Assembly (NCBI GenBank): GCA_020086605.1
Contig: JACBWW010000015.1
Location: 25,610,483-25,674,482 of the forward strand
Reading direction: 5' to 3'
From: Lanius collurio
Lineage: Eukaryota; Chordata; Aves; Passeriformes; Laniidae
Length of the DNA stretch: 64,000 nucleotides
Of the stretch, positions 11,201-21,206 are shown one piece after another (position 1 is the first letter of the stretch; every line of letters starts with the position of its first letter). The position numbers and the translations under genes are program-made. Below the pieces are notes generated by a model. That model did not search any database. It worked only from the letters and a program-made list of their open reading frames with translations, and had not been told where the DNA came from.

Positions 11201-14200
11201 TAAATCTACAACTTCATATTGCCTAACTGGGACAGCTGCCAAATTCTTCTTTGCTTTCTTCAGAATGGTGTCTATTTCTTGACCCTTGAAACTGAAAGCT
11301 GTCAAGCCTCAAACAAAAGTGTATTGATTTTAATTTTTGACTGTTTTCATGAACACATTTTAGAAGTGTACACAGATTTCAACTCTTCATCTGTGTTAGT
11401 TGCTTTGTTCAGCTTGAAACGCCAGGTCTGGAAAAGATGTTACAAAAGGATTACTATAAACTTGATGTTGAAGCAGGGGAATGTTTTTGAAAAGATACCA
11501 CATTTGAGATTCTGGAGCTTCTATTCAGAAGATACCACATGGGAGATTCTTGAGCATCTTCCCCTCACAGGGAAGCCAACAGAAGTGCTCCATTGGCTAC
11601 AGTGGGAACTCCCATCACAGATGCAGCTCTACCTCCCTCAGATGGGAATGGGCCTGAAGAAGTAGATATGAAAAGTTCAAAAAGGGAGGAAAAAAAAAAA
11701 AAAGACTCAGCCAGAGGAAAACAGAGGTTTCAAGCAGGGTGGAAAAAAATCCCACACTGAGCACCCCTTAGTAAGTAAAATTGTGGTCCAGAACACTATT
11801 AGAATGACATTTCCATTGCCTGAAAAGACTAGCTACCTTGCTATACTTACAGATGCTTGGTGCAATGACTGGTAAAAACATCTGTCTTACAGGCAAAATC
11901 AGAAGGCTCTCTGAAAAGACTGCTGAAGTAAAATCTGTAGTGTCAAGGTGTCCTTAGAAAAGTTGTCTTAAAAATGAACACATAGCTTGCAGCCAGGAAT
12001 TTCAGACTGCACTGTAAAGATTGTCTAGTGAGGAACGTAAAGCAAGCATTACACTAACCTGGAGGCCAAAAACAGGCAATGAGATACTGTCCTAGATAGA
12101 ATCACATCACAGATTTGAGTAGGAGGTGGTTTCCTTGCCATGGAAGGAGGCAAGAATTAAAAACTAGATGCTTAAAAGCAAAGTTCTTCTGTTTCATCAG
12201 CCTGCTCTTGGAGCTTCCACTGCCAGTAGACACTAGGATGAGATCAGGGAGTGATGGAGCATCTCAACACCTACAGAAACAGGACATATTCACATGCATC
12301 CCAAGTAGGGATTAAAGAGCCTGACATTAAGTGCTGATGAAGATTGTGACAAACATTTGGCAAGCAGGCATGACCCCAAGAGATGAGGCAGTCAGAGACT
12401 AGCACGTCACACCACCTTACTGGGACAAGTACACTCCTACAAATACACCAGTGCATACTGAACTGCTACAAATGACAATTTCTAGCTCTTCATCCTGCAA
12501 CTGAAAGCACTGCCTAAAGACATAGCAGAGACTGAAATGTGGAGGCACACTCAAAAGTTGGCATCATGGTGCATTTCCCGTATTCCCATCCCAGCAGGAG
12601 GGCATTCATGGAATGAGAAAAGGACCAGCAAGGAAGAAATGGATGTCCATAAACACCTCTCCAGAATGTCAATGCACATCCCAACTGAATAAGCATCCCA
12701 TTAAAAGCGGCAGAAAAAAACTTATTTTGCAGGGCTGTCCTGATTGTTTCAGTATTGTCCTCAACAACACATAAATATTGTGATGTCTAGCTCTCAGATG
12801 ATCACCACTCCAAAAAATTTTTTTTGAGTTGCTCTTCCAAACCTCTTGTGATGTGCAAGAAGTCTCTAGGGAATAAAAATTTTTATCAGAATCACTCCAA
12901 TCACAGCATTGGGCTTTTTCTACAACCACCAAGCAACATAATTACATCAGGAAAAAAAAAAAAAGGAACTTATTTAAAGCAAAGAAATCCTTGTGCCCAT
13001 CCTCTATGCTTTAGCTTTTCACTGATCCATTCTTGCTCCCTGAATTCCATCTCTTTCATCAATCTTTACCCTATCCTTTATACTGTGTCATGCATTAAAT
13101 AGCTTCCTAGTCAATCTACACCAGTCCCAACACTATTAGTATTAAAATTAACAACAAATCACCCATTCCTGGGACTTCTCCATTTACAAAGACTTCCCAC
13201 CCCCGTGTGCATGAATAAATGTGTTGATGATGCATCCACTCATGCTCTGAATGTGAAAACCCTAACGGCAGCATCAGGCCCTCCAGCTGAGTGCTGCCCA
13301 AAGCTAAAGGTCATGCATATTCCTCTTCAGTCCTGGCCAATAATTTGTTCTACCTGCCTCTAAATATTTATTTATTTTTCTAACAGCCCTGCAACGCTGG
13401 GCTGAGATACCTAGCTCATCAGTCAGCCGGCTGGATGCATGTGCCTGCATATTCACCTACAAACCTGCTTGCACTTCCTTCCCAGAGAGCAAAGAGCACC
13501 GGCTTCACGTTTGCACCAGCAGGCACAGGGCAATTTGCTTTCTGTTTTAGGAGGAAAAAAGCCTTTTCTGCAATTAATGCTTGAATAGGCAAGCTGAGTA
13601 CCTCAGCCACATCACCCCCGAGTGGGAGGAAGGATGTGGTCCCCCATAGCACCCCAACCTGTGGGATGTACAGCCAAGTGGAGGAGAGGGGTGGAGGGAT
13701 GGACCCAGCAGGGCTCAGGGACAAACCCAAATATTCTAGGCTGAGACACAAACTACTTAATCTCAGGAGAGCACCAAGAAACGGAAACACCAGCTCCTGC
13801 TTTTGTCACAAAAAACATCTCTGCAAGGACTCGGTAGCCTCAACTTAATAAATACCATTAAAATCTCACTGCCCCACAAAGCAGCACTCGACATTTTCAC
13901 TATCATCAATCTGCACTGTCACTTACCTTGTTCTGGAATTCAACACAAAATTAAACATACCTTCTCCTAACCACCTCAGGAAGAAAAAGAAAAACATATT
14001 TATTTAAGAACAGAAATTTTATGGAACTCACAGATCAAGACTAGCTTTATAAAAACATCACTCCTTTTGGAAATAAACGCACCATAGATTTGTATCCACT
14101 TTATTTTTTGCTAGCAGGTAACAAGATAACAGTCACTTAATAGTAAATCAAGCCTAAATAAGGAAAAAGTACTCTTAAAGAGCAAGAACAGGAGCAGCCT

Positions 14201-15399
14201 CAACCACAAAAAGGAGGACTGACTCCTTTTCTTTTAGAGCAGTTTAGACTTTAGGAAAAAAAGACAGCTTTACCATGGAGCCCTAACCTGAACTTTGTCA
14301 CCCAACACTGGCATGGATCTTAAGTGACGACTGCAGACTTTTTGACAGCAGCCCATTTTAACCTGGAACACCTGGTTTATTCCCATGAAAAACTCCATAG
14401 AAGATTTTTTCCTAATGAATGCACAGTAGAACCCTGTTTGTATTGCAAACCCCTGGAAATGATGATAAATGAGCTTTACAAAGCACATGCTACTACTCAG
14501 TACCAAGCAGGCAGCATTGGCTGCACTCTTAAGAGGCAGCATTCCACAATGAAAATGGAATTAATTTCTTTTCAACTCCAGGGAAGATTTCTTCTTGGTA
14601 AGCTTTGAAAATTTTGATCCTACACTCTGGAATGATCAGTGCTATAACACAGAGAGAAATTGCAGGCAGCAGACTACCTATCTGCCTTGTATCAAGAAAC
14701 AGATGGCATTTTCGCCCTTTTTCTTGCATCTCAGCCTCCCTCTAAGCAGCTGGCTGCCTGGAACCAGAACTGTGAGAGTGGAAATGGCAATAACTCCTGA
14801 GAAGCGATCTAAACAGGAAAGTAAATAAAACAGACATGGGCTGTTTTGGCTAAAGTGATAATGAAGACTACAGTTGACAAGCAGGCAACAATACATAGCT
14901 GTTGGCCAAAATACGAGTTGTTTCAACCACCGCAGAGAACAATCTCATGCCTATCAGGAAAAGGAGAGAAAGAGAGCCTCTTTTCCTACCTTCCCATCCT
15001 TCAAGCAAAGCTAAACATCTGCCTGTCTATAGGGGGAAGGGTGAAGGGGGGAAAAAAAACCCAACTATATGAATTGGAGGTCAGTGTTACTTCCATGGAC
15101 AACTCTGGACGGAAGACTGCTCATCAAACTCAGTCCTTGAAGGCAATCCCCCGAATAGCCAGGGCACATCTCTGGGGTAGTGTAGCTACATCTTCATTAA
15201 CACTAACGGGCACCAGCTGGAGGTAGGCTCCTTAAATTGGGAAACAGGGGTGCTCTCTGGCTGATGGCAGGGAGGAACCATCAGCCTTACAACCGTACTT
15301 CCAAGTTATTCAGTCAAAAGATGACTGAAAAGGGAACACAAATAAATAATTAAGGGGGCAAATAAACAAAGGGTTAAAAGGAAAAAGGCATTAGAACTG
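8236..15399. other. Gene-free stretch left of the CpG island, probable intron
   Basis: No gene could be supported. The content is A-rich unique DNA with A/C-rich tracts (8968-9018, 9096-9122, 10153-10189), a short local duplication at 11493-11560 and a somewhat GC-richer patch at 13420-13840. The longest frames (11219-11665 on plus, 13419-13790 on minus) lack recognisable domains. The first of these starts at a TTG and spans the duplication. If the proposed minus-strand first exon is correct, this is intron 1 sequence, where enhancers are plausible but not visible without alignment. Confidence 0.5.
11493..11560. repeat. Imperfect ~30-bp direct duplication
   Basis: AGATACCACATTTGAGATTC followed by TGGAGCTTC (from 11493) is repeated from 11530 as AGATACCACATGGGAGATTC followed by TTGAGCATC. 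The offset is 37 bp and there are a handful of differences. It is a local tandem duplication in otherwise unique sequence. Confidence 0.85.
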
Positions 15400-16414
15400 C
15401 AATTTTCGTCGTTCAGCCATACACATCGGCCCTTGCTCAAAACAAACGCCGGTCGGATACTGTTAAGAGCTAGTGAGGGGGGAGCTCTGCACATCCCTAC
15501 CTACACCGTACCGTTTCGCTTTCTGGCTGCACGGGGAGGCGAAGCTCGCGTCTACCTGTAACCCGGGGCTGCTGGATGCAGACCTCTACCCTACACCCGC
15601 ACATCCGCACACAGGCAGCCTCCAACGCACACAATTCGGCAACACTCCCCCACTCATGCCCCTTGATATCCAAGAAAGCAGATGCTTCTCAAGGCACCCT
15701 TCAGCAATTAAACAGCAACGAAGATCCACGAAGGAGAGGGCATGAAGACGGGGGAAGGGGGTGAGGAGGGGGGAGACTGAAGAAACATAATGGAACTCAG
15801 GAATTCCTCAGTATAACACCAGCAAACCCCGCGGTCCAACGTGGTGCCTTTCAAAAAAAAAAAAAAAAACACCCCAAGAGAGAGCAAGAACAAAACCTAC
15901 CACCTACCAGGTCCCCTCCATCTCCTCACTGCCTTTACCACCCTAGCTGTCCACAGCGAAACCAGGCTGGAGCCTACGAGGCATTTCCAAATAAGATGCA
16001 CACCCCTTGTCTCCACTGCCGCCCAGCATGCAGCCCCAGAGAGATGCTCCCCCGTTACCTGGAGGATCCAGCCCCCCTGAAGACAAACTATCCTTATTAT
16101 AGCATAATTCAATCCAAGCGTGCGCCCAGGGCGGCCGGCACCCTACAGCCCACCGCAAGCGGGCAAGGGTGCAACTGAAGGCCAGGCAAGGGCTGCTGAA
16201 CATCCATCCGCTGCTTAGTTACCTTTAGTCACCTCCGGCTCCTGAGATGCGAGTCCCATCAGATCCTCAACAACCTGCAGCAGGGAGCTGCTGCCACAAT
16301 CCAGCCATTAAAACCAGGGGTGGGAGTAGGAAGCAGACCTGGCCACAGTACCAAAGCCCCCAGCCAGAAGCAAAAAGGGAGGATGAGAAGCACGGAACGT
16401 CCCTCAACCAAGGG

Positions 16415-16456
<42 letters not shown>
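16415..16456. repeat. Poly(A) tract in the CpG island shoulder
   Basis: A run of 30 A (16415-16444), one G and then 11 A lies about 150 bp beyond the proposed splice donor on the minus strand, where it reads as poly(T). There is no retrocopy body next to it. It may simply be an expanded homopolymer in the first intron. Confidence 0.9.
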
Positions 16457-16689
16457 TAGAAGTAAAGTCTTTCCTTTTCTGCCGTGTTCTTCTGCTACAC
16501 AAGCTTCCTCCCGGAGAATGAGGGTGTGTGGGGATGGGGGAGGCGATCGCTCCCTCTTCTTCCCCGCCGTCGCCGACCCCTCTGGACGAAAGGCCCGCTC
16601 CGATTTACCTCCTCCAGGTGGGCAACTTCAGAGCAAGGTGATGTCTCCGGAGCCGGCACCACCAGCCAAGCGATTCGGATGCGGCAGAG

Positions 16690-16742
16690 TCATTGCCCGT
16701 GCTGCTGTTGCCGCTGCTGCTGCCGCCGCCGCTGCTGGGGAA
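16690..16742 (-). repeat. GCN trinucleotide-rich tract in predicted exon 1
   Basis: The stretch is built of CTG, CCG and GTT triplets on the plus strand (GCAGC/GGC/AAC on the minus strand). In the three minus frames it reads Ser/Gly/Asn, Ala or Gln. Such tracts are common in 5' ends of vertebrate CpG-island genes and are prone to length change. Interruptions (TTG, CGT) make it impure. Confidence 0.75.
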
Positions 16743-17020
16743 GAACAGCCGCTGCCGAAGAGACCACCAAAAAAAAAACAAAAAAGGAGGGAAATCGTCC
16801 ACCATCCCCCTTTCTCTCTCTCCCCTCCAGCACCAGCCGCTCCTCGCATCCGCTCCCCTGCCGCGGCCCCTCGCTCCGCCGGGGCTGGGGGACACAAAGG
16901 CGCCCGCGCAGAGGGAGGCGGGTGGTCCTCAGCCCCCGCGCTCCGCAGACACCCTGGATCCTTCCTCCTCTTCCTCCTCCTCCCGCTGCGGAGACCGCCA
17001 GCCCCGGCGCGGCTCGGCGC

Positions 17021-17040
17021 GGGCGGGCGGGCGGAGGGGG
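17021..17040 (+). promoter_or_regulatory. Canonical G-quadruplex motif
   Basis: GGGCGGGCGGGCGGAGGGGG contains four runs of at least three G separated by loops of 1-3 bases, which meets the standard G3+N1-7 rule. It overlaps three Sp1-type GC boxes. It lies on the non-template (plus) strand relative to that motif, within the predicted exon or promoter. Fold formation is inference. Confidence 0.7.
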
Positions 17041-17439
17041 CGGCTCCGCGGGCGCGCTCCGCGCGGTGCTCAGCGGGCGCGGGGGGGTTGCATGGCCGCC
17101 CCGCCGGCTCCGCTCGGCTCGGCTCGGTACGGTACAGCGCACACGCACCGCACACGGGCAGGGCGCTCCAGGGACCCGCGGCACCCACGTCCCCCGCAGG
17201 GCCGGGAGCGGGGAACGGAGCCTGGGGAGGAGGCGGCGGCGGGCGGCGCGGCGCTGCTGCCCTGCCCGGCGGCGGCCGCACGGAGCCGCGCGGGCAGCGA
17301 GCCGAGGGGCGGGGGAGCGCTGAGGGCCCGGATCTGGGTTGCGCGGACGCGGGCTCCACCTAGCAGCCGGCCGGCACCGCACCGCACCGCAGCCACCCCT
17401 TACCCCGCAACCTCTGCAACCCCGGCCGCCACCACCTGT

Positions 17440-17850
17440 CCCGCAGCCCCCTCCCGAAAGGATCCTGCACCGCCCGATTGGACACTCTGCCCGTGGCTCC
17501 GCTACCTGCAGCCAATCGCAGCCTCTATACAGGGCACGGACCCACTCCACAGTGGATCTCCCACGTCGCGATTGGCCGCTTGGACTTTTGTCCCCATTCA
17601 AGCAACCAATTGCAGCCTGCCTTTCCGGCACAGATCCATCACCTGTGTGGTTCCCTCGCCCCCGATTGGGTGCTGTGCCCTCTGATCGCCTCCCCGGAAG
17701 CCAATTGCATCCTGTATTTCCAGTACAGACCCATTTCCCACTAGATTCCCCGGCTCACGATTGGTCTCTCAGGCTCAGCCTCTCAGAGCCTGCCTCCTGG
17801 TCAAGGATGCTCTCCCTCCTGTCCAGCACGGGGATGGGGCTCAGCGCAGC
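17440..17850. repeat. Diverged tandem repeat, 94-95 bp period
   Basis: Units starting at ATTGG are 17477-17570 (94 bp), 17571-17664 (94 bp) and 17665-17759 (95 bp), with a partial fourth from 17760. Each unit has the same order: (i) a CG-ATTGG start; (ii) at +35 or +36, CCAAT followed by TGCA or CGCA and a CCTG-like block; (iii) a conserved CAGGGCACGGACCC / CCGGCACAGATCC / CCAGTACAGACCC block; (iv) GGATCTCCC / GGTTCCCTC / AGATTCCCC just before the next ATTGG. The fourth unit keeps ATTGG and a TGTCCAGCACGGGG version of block iii near 17820 but has lost its CCAAT. Unit spacers have diverged heavily, while the ATTGG and CCAAT pentamers are intact. Sequence just left of 17477 (GATCCTGCACCGCCCG) matches the unit end, so the repeat begins before that point. 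Confidence 0.88.
17477..17764. promoter_or_regulatory. Seven-site NF-Y (CCAAT-box) array
   Basis: ATTGG occurs at 17477-17481, 17571-17575, 17665-17669 and 17760-17764. CCAAT occurs at 17512-17516, 17606-17610 and 17701-17705. Spacings alternate 35, 59, 35, 59, 36, 59. All seven fit the extended NF-Y consensus (RRCCAAT), for example AGCCAATCGC, AACCAATTGC and, in reverse complement, GGCCAATCGC and ACCCAATCGG. NF-Y is the trimeric CCAAT-binding factor that opens CpG-island promoters, usually 60-100 bp upstream of the start. The box at 17477 would then place a minus-strand start near 17390. The box at 17760 could equally serve a plus-strand start near 17850. Occupancy is inferred, not seen. Confidence 0.85.
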
Positions 17851-19540
17851 CTGCCATCAGCTGGGGCCGGCAAGACACTCTGTCCTTGCCCTGGCACCCC
17901 TAGGAAGTAGGAAACGTGAACCCCCTCGTCTCTTGAGAGTCAGGAACCTCGAGGAAAGAGGACAAGAAGCCTGCCTCTGTCTTAACATTTGTGATCTTAA
18001 ATGTGTACGTGGGATCTCCAGAAATAATGGTGCTTGGCTGGAACATGATAACCAGTTTTGTCACAAACCAAAATGTTTGTTTGCTTTTAGTTTTTATGGG
18101 AAGGACCTAAACAAATGAATTTTTTTTAACAACAAAACAACCGAAAAGGAAGAAAGTTGTAGTTTTCTCATTGCTTGACTGCTTACACAGGCAACATGCC
18201 TCACTATCCCAGTGACCAGACCTATATGGGAAGATGCTGCTGCACTCCCAGCTTTGGCTGTAGTCAAGAGAGCTGGGAGGGCAAATCAGGCCCTCCTGGT
18301 CCAGCCCAATGAGAGATCCACTCATTTCATTTTCCTGCTCAGCTTTTTCCTTAACAAGCTCTAAAGTATCCTTGATGGTGGAGACCTTGCAAGGCTATCC
18401 TTTTAAATGGGATAAGGAAATAAAGTAATCTTGTTTGTTAACTTGGACCATGAGTCAGGAAGATGATCACACATGTTCCTAGCAGAATTGCTAGTTAGAC
18501 AGGCACAGAAATGTGTATTTAGGGTTAAGAATTGCTCTTCTGGATGCGTTGATGTGCAGTGGAAAATTAGTACCGATAAACATAAGTGCTGTTTTCCCAA
18601 TAATAAAATAAGGGCCCATTCATTGACACTGCAAAAATAAAGAAAGAACATCGGCTGTGGTCAGGGAAGGGAAATCTTCAATTTTTAACAGATCTGCCTC
18701 AGCCATTTCCATTTCCAGTAGATCTCTGCAAAGTCATGTTAAAGAACACCTGTCCTTTCCTATATGGCTGCAGAATAGCCTCACATGTCCAAGTGAACGA
18801 TGTACAGTCTTCTACAATCATTTATTTACGAAAAAGTAGATTTCAAAGCAATTAAAATCCATTGTGCTTTGGACCTTGCACTTGGCTTACCAAAATTATT
18901 ATCCCCAGTGAAAAAAGCCCTTGGAGAATCTATTGGTCCATCTATTGGTCCATCTTTGGCAAAGTCCTTCTTGTAACAGCCCTTCTTCTAGCATCTGCAT
19001 GGAGGGGAAAACCAAAAAAAAAAATAAAAACCTGAAACAAACAAGCAAAACAGCAACCAAAAAAGCCCCCTCACAAAACCAACCAACCAACCCTACTCCC
19101 CCCAAAAAAACCAAACCAAACTAGCAAAACCACCAAATCTTTAATACTGCTTCTGCTGGGATGCTCAGAGATATGAGATATGACATTCTTCAATATACAA
19201 TCACCTGTCTGATGATTTCACCATTCACCAGACATACTACAGGTATGAAACAAAGCCCTACAAGTTGAAATTAGATTTCCTCTATATCTTTAAACTCTGT
19301 TGCAATGCACAAGTGAGAATGAAATCAATGTTTAGTCAGTGAGTAAAGAAAAGACAAAAAACCCACTAAGCTAAAAGCATGGTGGTGTGTTTTTTTCCCC
19401 TCTCATAGCATTCCATATAATGGAGATGGAAGAAACCTGATAAATTGTGGGGGGAGGCAAGGAAGAGCTTCAAAATGCCACCAGCCTGTTGTGCTATTGG
19501 TGCTTTTTAGAATCATGTCTTGGGCTTAATGCTGTGAGTC
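17851..19540. other. Gene-free stretch right of the promoter
   Basis: Composition drops quickly from GC-rich to AT-rich after about 17980. A long plus-strand frame running 17339-18118 covers the island edge and the CCAAT repeat, but the repeat period (94, 94 and 95 bp) is not a multiple of three and no domain is visible, so I do not call it a gene. A short duplication, TCTATTGGTCCA twice, lies near 18930-18955. An A/C-rich tract follows at 19010-19130. Confidence 0.5.
19010..19130 (+). repeat. A/C-rich low-complexity tract
   Basis: The tract consists of A-runs punctuated by CC, such as ACCAAAAAAAAAATAAAAAC, AACCAACCAACC and CCAAACCAAAC. It belongs to a class of similar tracts in this window (8968, 31978, 40321, 41787 on plus; 26636 and 54187 in complement). 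It is non-coding despite an open frame through it. Confidence 0.85.
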
Positions 19541-19544
19541 AGCC

Positions 19545-19800
19545 CAGAAAAATTTAGACACAGAATAGTTGCAGTAGGTTGTGCAGTTGTCTCCAGAGGC
19601 AACAGCAAGATTATTCCCCAAAGGATATTTTCCCAGTACTTTGTCCAGCAAAACTTGAAATGTGTCCAGGGATAAGGTTTCCACCAATTCCCTTGAGTGA
19701 TTACTCCCCAGTCTCATATATCTCACCGCTTGGAAGATTTTCCTGCTGTTCAGCCTACATTTTTGCATTTCTTAATTTCATACTATTACTTGTGGTTATG
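19545..19800 (-). mobile_element. Ancient CR1/L3-type LINE fragment, inverted
   Basis: Phrases in order are CCAGGGATAAGGTTTCCACC, a CCTTGAGTGATTACTCCCCA segment, CGCTTGGAAGATTTTCCTGC, TTCAGCCTACATTTTTGCA and TTAATTTCATACTATTACTT. They match the reverse complement of the conserved region upstream of the CR1 3' UTR in amniotes (damage to edges, 'kept failing to' style segment, 'aatttcatcccattacttc'). Divergence is high, so this is an old copy. Confidence 0.6.
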
Positions 19801-21148
19801 GCCCAGATTAATCAAAGTACTTCAATGCATGCTTAAATTTAGGTATGTGCTCAAGTGTCACTGAAATCACGTACGTTGGTGTTTTGCAGGGCTGATGGAT
19901 CTGCACATGTGTTTTAGCACTGTGCTGAACTGTGACCATGCATCATGCAAAATAATTATCCTTCTCTTACATATTTTTAAGCCATTATCCTTCCCTTGCT
20001 TAATTATCGATTAGATAAGCTATATATTTAAGCTACTTAATCTCTTCTTGTGTATCAGTCTTTCCAAGAGTCTGATCATTTTTCTTTTTCGGATCTGAAT
20101 TCCCTGAAACTCTCCCATGTTTTGTAAGGACGGGTAATGAGGTATTGCAATTTAATGACATATCCCAGGTGTGATTACATAAAGAGCAGTTATTCTGTGC
20201 AGTTGGAGGATATAACTTACCTTCACCAGCAACCCCAAAGCGCATTGATTTGTTGTGCTGCTCTATCACTTTTAAGACTCTATAATCTACTCCTATTCTT
20301 TTCCATATCCATCACTCTGGCTTTCAGGTATTTTTTACTTGCAGAAGCAGACAGCCTTTAGGCCTTGAAATTCAGTGTGGTGTTTTACACTAGGAAACCT
20401 GTAACAGAACCAAATTGCAACCTTAGAGGTTTCCAGAACACTTTCTTCCATGGGAAAAAAAAAAAAACCATTTCAAATTGTAGTATTCGAATCTGTTCAC
20501 CCAGGGTTTTGAATTCCCAATCAATTTACTTCAGGAGGATTTGTCACACATACCACCCTAGCACTGTGGTGTCTGCATCATTTGTTGCTCATTCTGTTAT
20601 CTCCCAGGTAGATATGGAGCTTTAATGATAACTTCATTATTTTACAATGGTTTAAAAGTAGGTTTAGTGAATTGTAATTGTGATTCTGATTCTTTTCTCC
20701 TTTTTTTTTTCTTCTTTTTCTGAGGATGTGTCCAATTTGTTTCTCTATTTCTCTCATATTTCCATTAACTTCCATAAATGTCTGTCTCTGAGCCATTACA
20801 TTCTGTAATGAATTGCCTTATTCTCAAAGATGCACGTCATCTGGGCCAATTCATGGATAGACATTTCTGATTTCAGGACTGTTACTAGTTGCCTACACAA
20901 AACATATGATGTTTTCTTCACTTCATGATCAAATATTATGTTTGGTTTTCACCCTTTTTTTCCCAATCTGAAGAACTGTCATTACAAAACTACATGAATT
21001 TTTAAAAACAAATGCTGTGGAGTGATACAAATAAATATCACGACCTTCCTGCTATGGATCCAGCAAAACTAAGCTTATCTCTGATAAACCCACATTTCCA
21101 TCATAAAATTCCATTAATTCGAGCTCACCAATTTCTTTAACAACTAAT

Positions 21149-21206
<58 letters not shown>

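Larger units (their letters stand above)
16609..17400 (-). other. Predicted first exon of an unidentified leftward gene
   Basis: On the minus strand the CpG-island sequence runs to CCTGGAGGAG|GTAAAT, a good splice donor with the last exon base at 16609. An ATG at 16805-16803 has G at -3 and G at +4. It opens a frame that stays open for 65 codons to the donor, beginning MVDDFPPFLFFFWW, including a serine/glycine-rich segment (about residues 24-41) made by GCAGCGGC-type triplets, and reaching the end of the exon in LKLPTWR. A second ATG at 16693-16691 gives a 21-codon upstream-type frame that ends inside the exon. The exon may be wholly 5' UTR or contain the N-terminus. The start near 17400 is inferred from the CCAAT box at 17477 lying about 80 bp upstream. 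The gene was not recognised. Confidence 0.45.
15400..17480. promoter_or_regulatory. CpG island with GC boxes (core promoter)
   Basis: CpG density rises from about 15410, where ACGCCGGTCGG appears, and peaks at about 16880-17450, where the sequence is almost entirely G and C. Elsewhere in the window CpG is rare. Visible motifs are a run of GGGCGGGC units at 17021-17040 with a further GGGGGCGG to 17044, GGGGCGGGGG near 17302, a GCTCGGCTCGGCTCGGTACG run near 17112-17131 and a triplicated CACCG near 17375. There is no TATA box upstream of a plausible start. This is a typical housekeeping or developmental CpG-island promoter. Poly(A) tracts at 15853-15869 and 16415-16444 interrupt the left shoulder. 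Confidence 0.9.

Noticed and set aside
11219..11665. 148-codon plus-strand frame
   Set aside because: It starts at TTG, contains a local duplication with a 37-bp offset, has no recognisable domain and is of a length expected by chance in 64 kb.
13419..13790. 123-codon minus-strand frame in a GC-richer patch
   Set aside because: The patch is open in more than one frame and I saw no flanking splice sites or recognisable motif.
16415..16456. Poly(A) tract as the tail of a processed pseudogene
   Set aside because: The preceding sequence shows no gene-like or retroposon body, and the tract lies inside the CpG island shoulder.
16320..17685. Long reading frames on both strands in the CpG island (up to ~347 codons)
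   Set aside because: They exist in nearly all six frames because GC-rich DNA lacks stop codons. They are made of proline, arginine, alanine and glycine and one begins in a poly-lysine from the poly(A) tract. Only the short minus-strand frame that reaches a splice donor was kept, as a tentative exon.
17339..18118. 259-codon plus-strand frame through the CCAAT repeat
   Set aside because: The DNA repeat period is 94-95 bp and not a multiple of three, so the protein repeat is out of register. Conservation follows the CCAAT pentamers and not codons, and no domain is visible.
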